In this document: positions 63,346 through 64,000 of the stretch, piece by piece
Layout of the letters: each line of letters begins with the position of its first letter
Position numbering within the stretch: position 1 is the stretch's first letter
Source of the DNA: Alicyclobacillus sp.
GTDB lineage: Bacteria; Bacillota; Bacilli; Alicyclobacillales; Alicyclobacillaceae
Assembly: GCF_023511815.1 (NCBI RefSeq)
Contig: NZ_JAIMAV010000005.1
Coordinates: 1-64,000 of the forward strand
Length of the DNA: 64,000 nucleotides
Reading direction: 5' to 3'
The notes under the pieces: model-generated
What the model was told of the DNA's origin: nothing
The model's database searches: none
The model's input: the letters and a program-made list of their open reading frames with translations, nothing else
Translations under genes and position numbers: made by a program

Positions 63346-64000
63346 ATGCTCATCACCATCACGGGGGCCGCACCGGCCACGGTGCGGCCGCGGCGCAGGC
63401 ACCTGTGGTTCCGGTCGCTCGGCGAGGCGGCCGCCGCCTGGGACATGCCGCTGGTGGTCACGCCGCCCGCGGTGGCGGTGAAAGGTCTTCCGGATCACGT
63501 GACGGGGTGGATGTATGCGGGCGAGGCGGGGTGGCAACGCCGGCGGCTGGTCGTCCCCGAACGGGCGGTCGTGTACGACGCCATGTACCTGGAGGACCTG
63601 CGGCATCACCGGCGCGCTCACCGCCGCCTGACGGAAACGCTGGCCGAGTGCGGGATCGCCGCCTTCAACCCCGTGCTTCCGCCCAAGGACGAGGTGTACC
63701 GCCTGATCCTGGCGGATCGCGCCGCGCGCGACGTCCTGCCCCCGACCCGGTTTCGCGTCACCCCACGGGCGTTTCTGCAGTTGGCGGAGGCGTGGGGGGC
63801 CGCGTGGTGGAAACCGGTGTACGGTTCCGGGGGGCGGAATATGCTGTTCGTCCGCCCATTGGCGCGCGGACGCTGGTATGTGGCCGGAGAGCGCTTCTTC
63901 GGCCGGGCCATCCGGCGGGAGATGGACCGGGAGGACCTGTTGCGCCTGCTGTCGTTCAGCCTTCGCCACCGCCGGTACATGGCGCAGGGACACATCCCCC
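63346..64000 (+). CDS. YheC/YheD-family spore-coat-associated protein, 3' partial
   Basis: First 218 residues of a protein cut by the window end. ATP-grasp-like family linked to endospore coat. Visible blocks: FNPVLPPKDEVYRLILADRA near residue 110, LPPTRFRVTPRAFLQLAEAW, and the nucleotide-binding AWWKPVYGSGGRNMLFV. ATG at 63346 follows GGGGAGG with 7-base spacing. Divergent from the GT4 gene, 109 bases between starts. Confidence 0.85.
   Translation, partial: MLITITGAAPATVRPRRRHLWFRSLGEAAAAWDMPLVVTPPAVAVKGLPDHVTGWMYAGEAGWQRRRLVVPERAVVYDAMYLEDLRHHRRAHRRLTETLAECGIAAFNPVLPPKDEVYRLILADRAARDVLPPTRFRVTPRAFLQLAEAWGAAWWKPVYGSGGRNMLFVRPLARGRWYVAGERFFGRAIRREMDREDLLRLLSFSLRHRRYMAQGHIP

Overview
The window is GC-rich DNA (roughly two thirds G+C by eye) from an endospore-forming Gram-positive bacterium. 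The support is a full pro-sigma-K gene, a tetraprenyl-beta-curcumene synthase (YtpB type), the start of a YheC/YheD spore-coat-type gene, a Firmicutes-order sufCDSUB cluster, and a FadR-EtfB-EtfA unit with a Bacillus-type FadR operator. The GC content together with sporulation genes suggests Alicyclobacillaceae (Alicyclobacillus or a relative). That placement is inference from gene content, not a database result. Most genes have strong purine-rich ribosome sites. Many start with GTG or TTG, and I moved several starts to fit the ribosome site.

Layout. 1-1650: 3' part of an IS4/IS1634-type insertion sequence. 1.7-8.9 kb: Fe-S scaffold (NifU domain), RluA pseudouridine synthase, YihY membrane protein, MFS transporter, OsmC protein, GT2 glycosyltransferase, FolB, YtpB and an unknown protein. 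9.2-16.2 kb: two overlapping dynamin-like GTPases, an S9 peptidase and a membrane-anchored HtrA protease. 16.3-24.6 kb: a large YfhO membrane protein, an ECF sigma/zinc anti-sigma pair, sigK, a decayed glycosyltransferase, an SGNH hydrolase and a DUF2935 protein. 24.8-34.2 kb: prolyl oligopeptidase, a molybdopterin oxidoreductase, RNase Z, isoaspartyl dipeptidase, a secreted repeat protein, LapA-like protein, Mn/Fe superoxide dismutase and PyrD. 34.5-39.8 kb: amino-acid permease, a second ECF sigma/anti-sigma pair, a winged-helix protein, alanine dehydrogenase and a CuA-site lipoprotein. 39.9-46.5 kb: Fe-S assembly (SufT-like, SufC, SufD, SufS, SufU, SufB), a Rieske ferredoxin and an Rrf2 regulator. 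46.7-51.2 kb: peroxiredoxin, thioredoxin-like protein, FadR, EtfB, EtfA and a 44-residue membrane peptide. 51.5-64 kb: a second S9 peptidase operon, a fumarase/aspartase-family lyase, inositol monophosphatase, nicotinate phosphoribosyltransferase, IspH, proline dehydrogenase, a flavin-reductase-like protein, a CotSA-like glycosyltransferase and the YheC/YheD gene cut by the window end.

How genes work together. The suf block forms a complete cysteine-desulfurase/scaffold machine. An inverted repeat resembling an IscR type I site lies before sufC, and the Cys-containing Rrf2 gene sits just downstream of the block, which suggests feedback on Fe-S status. FadR, EtfB and EtfA form a fatty-acid-oxidation unit with a sigma-A promoter and a FadR operator in its leader. 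Two ECF sigma factors each overlap a membrane anti-sigma gene. Peroxiredoxin, superoxide dismutase, OsmC and the thioredoxin-like protein give an oxidative-stress flavour. Three S9-family peptidases, an isoaspartyl dipeptidase, an amino-acid permease, alanine dehydrogenase and proline dehydrogenase point to peptide and amino-acid catabolism.

Most unusual signals: fadR has no ATG, GTG or TTG at its expected start but an ATC placed correctly after a ribosome site; degenerate 12-bp tandem repeats occur both inside the yfhO-like gene and in an intergenic gap; and an ECF sigma factor carries four cysteines in its first 17 residues. No tRNA, rRNA or CRISPR array was seen.
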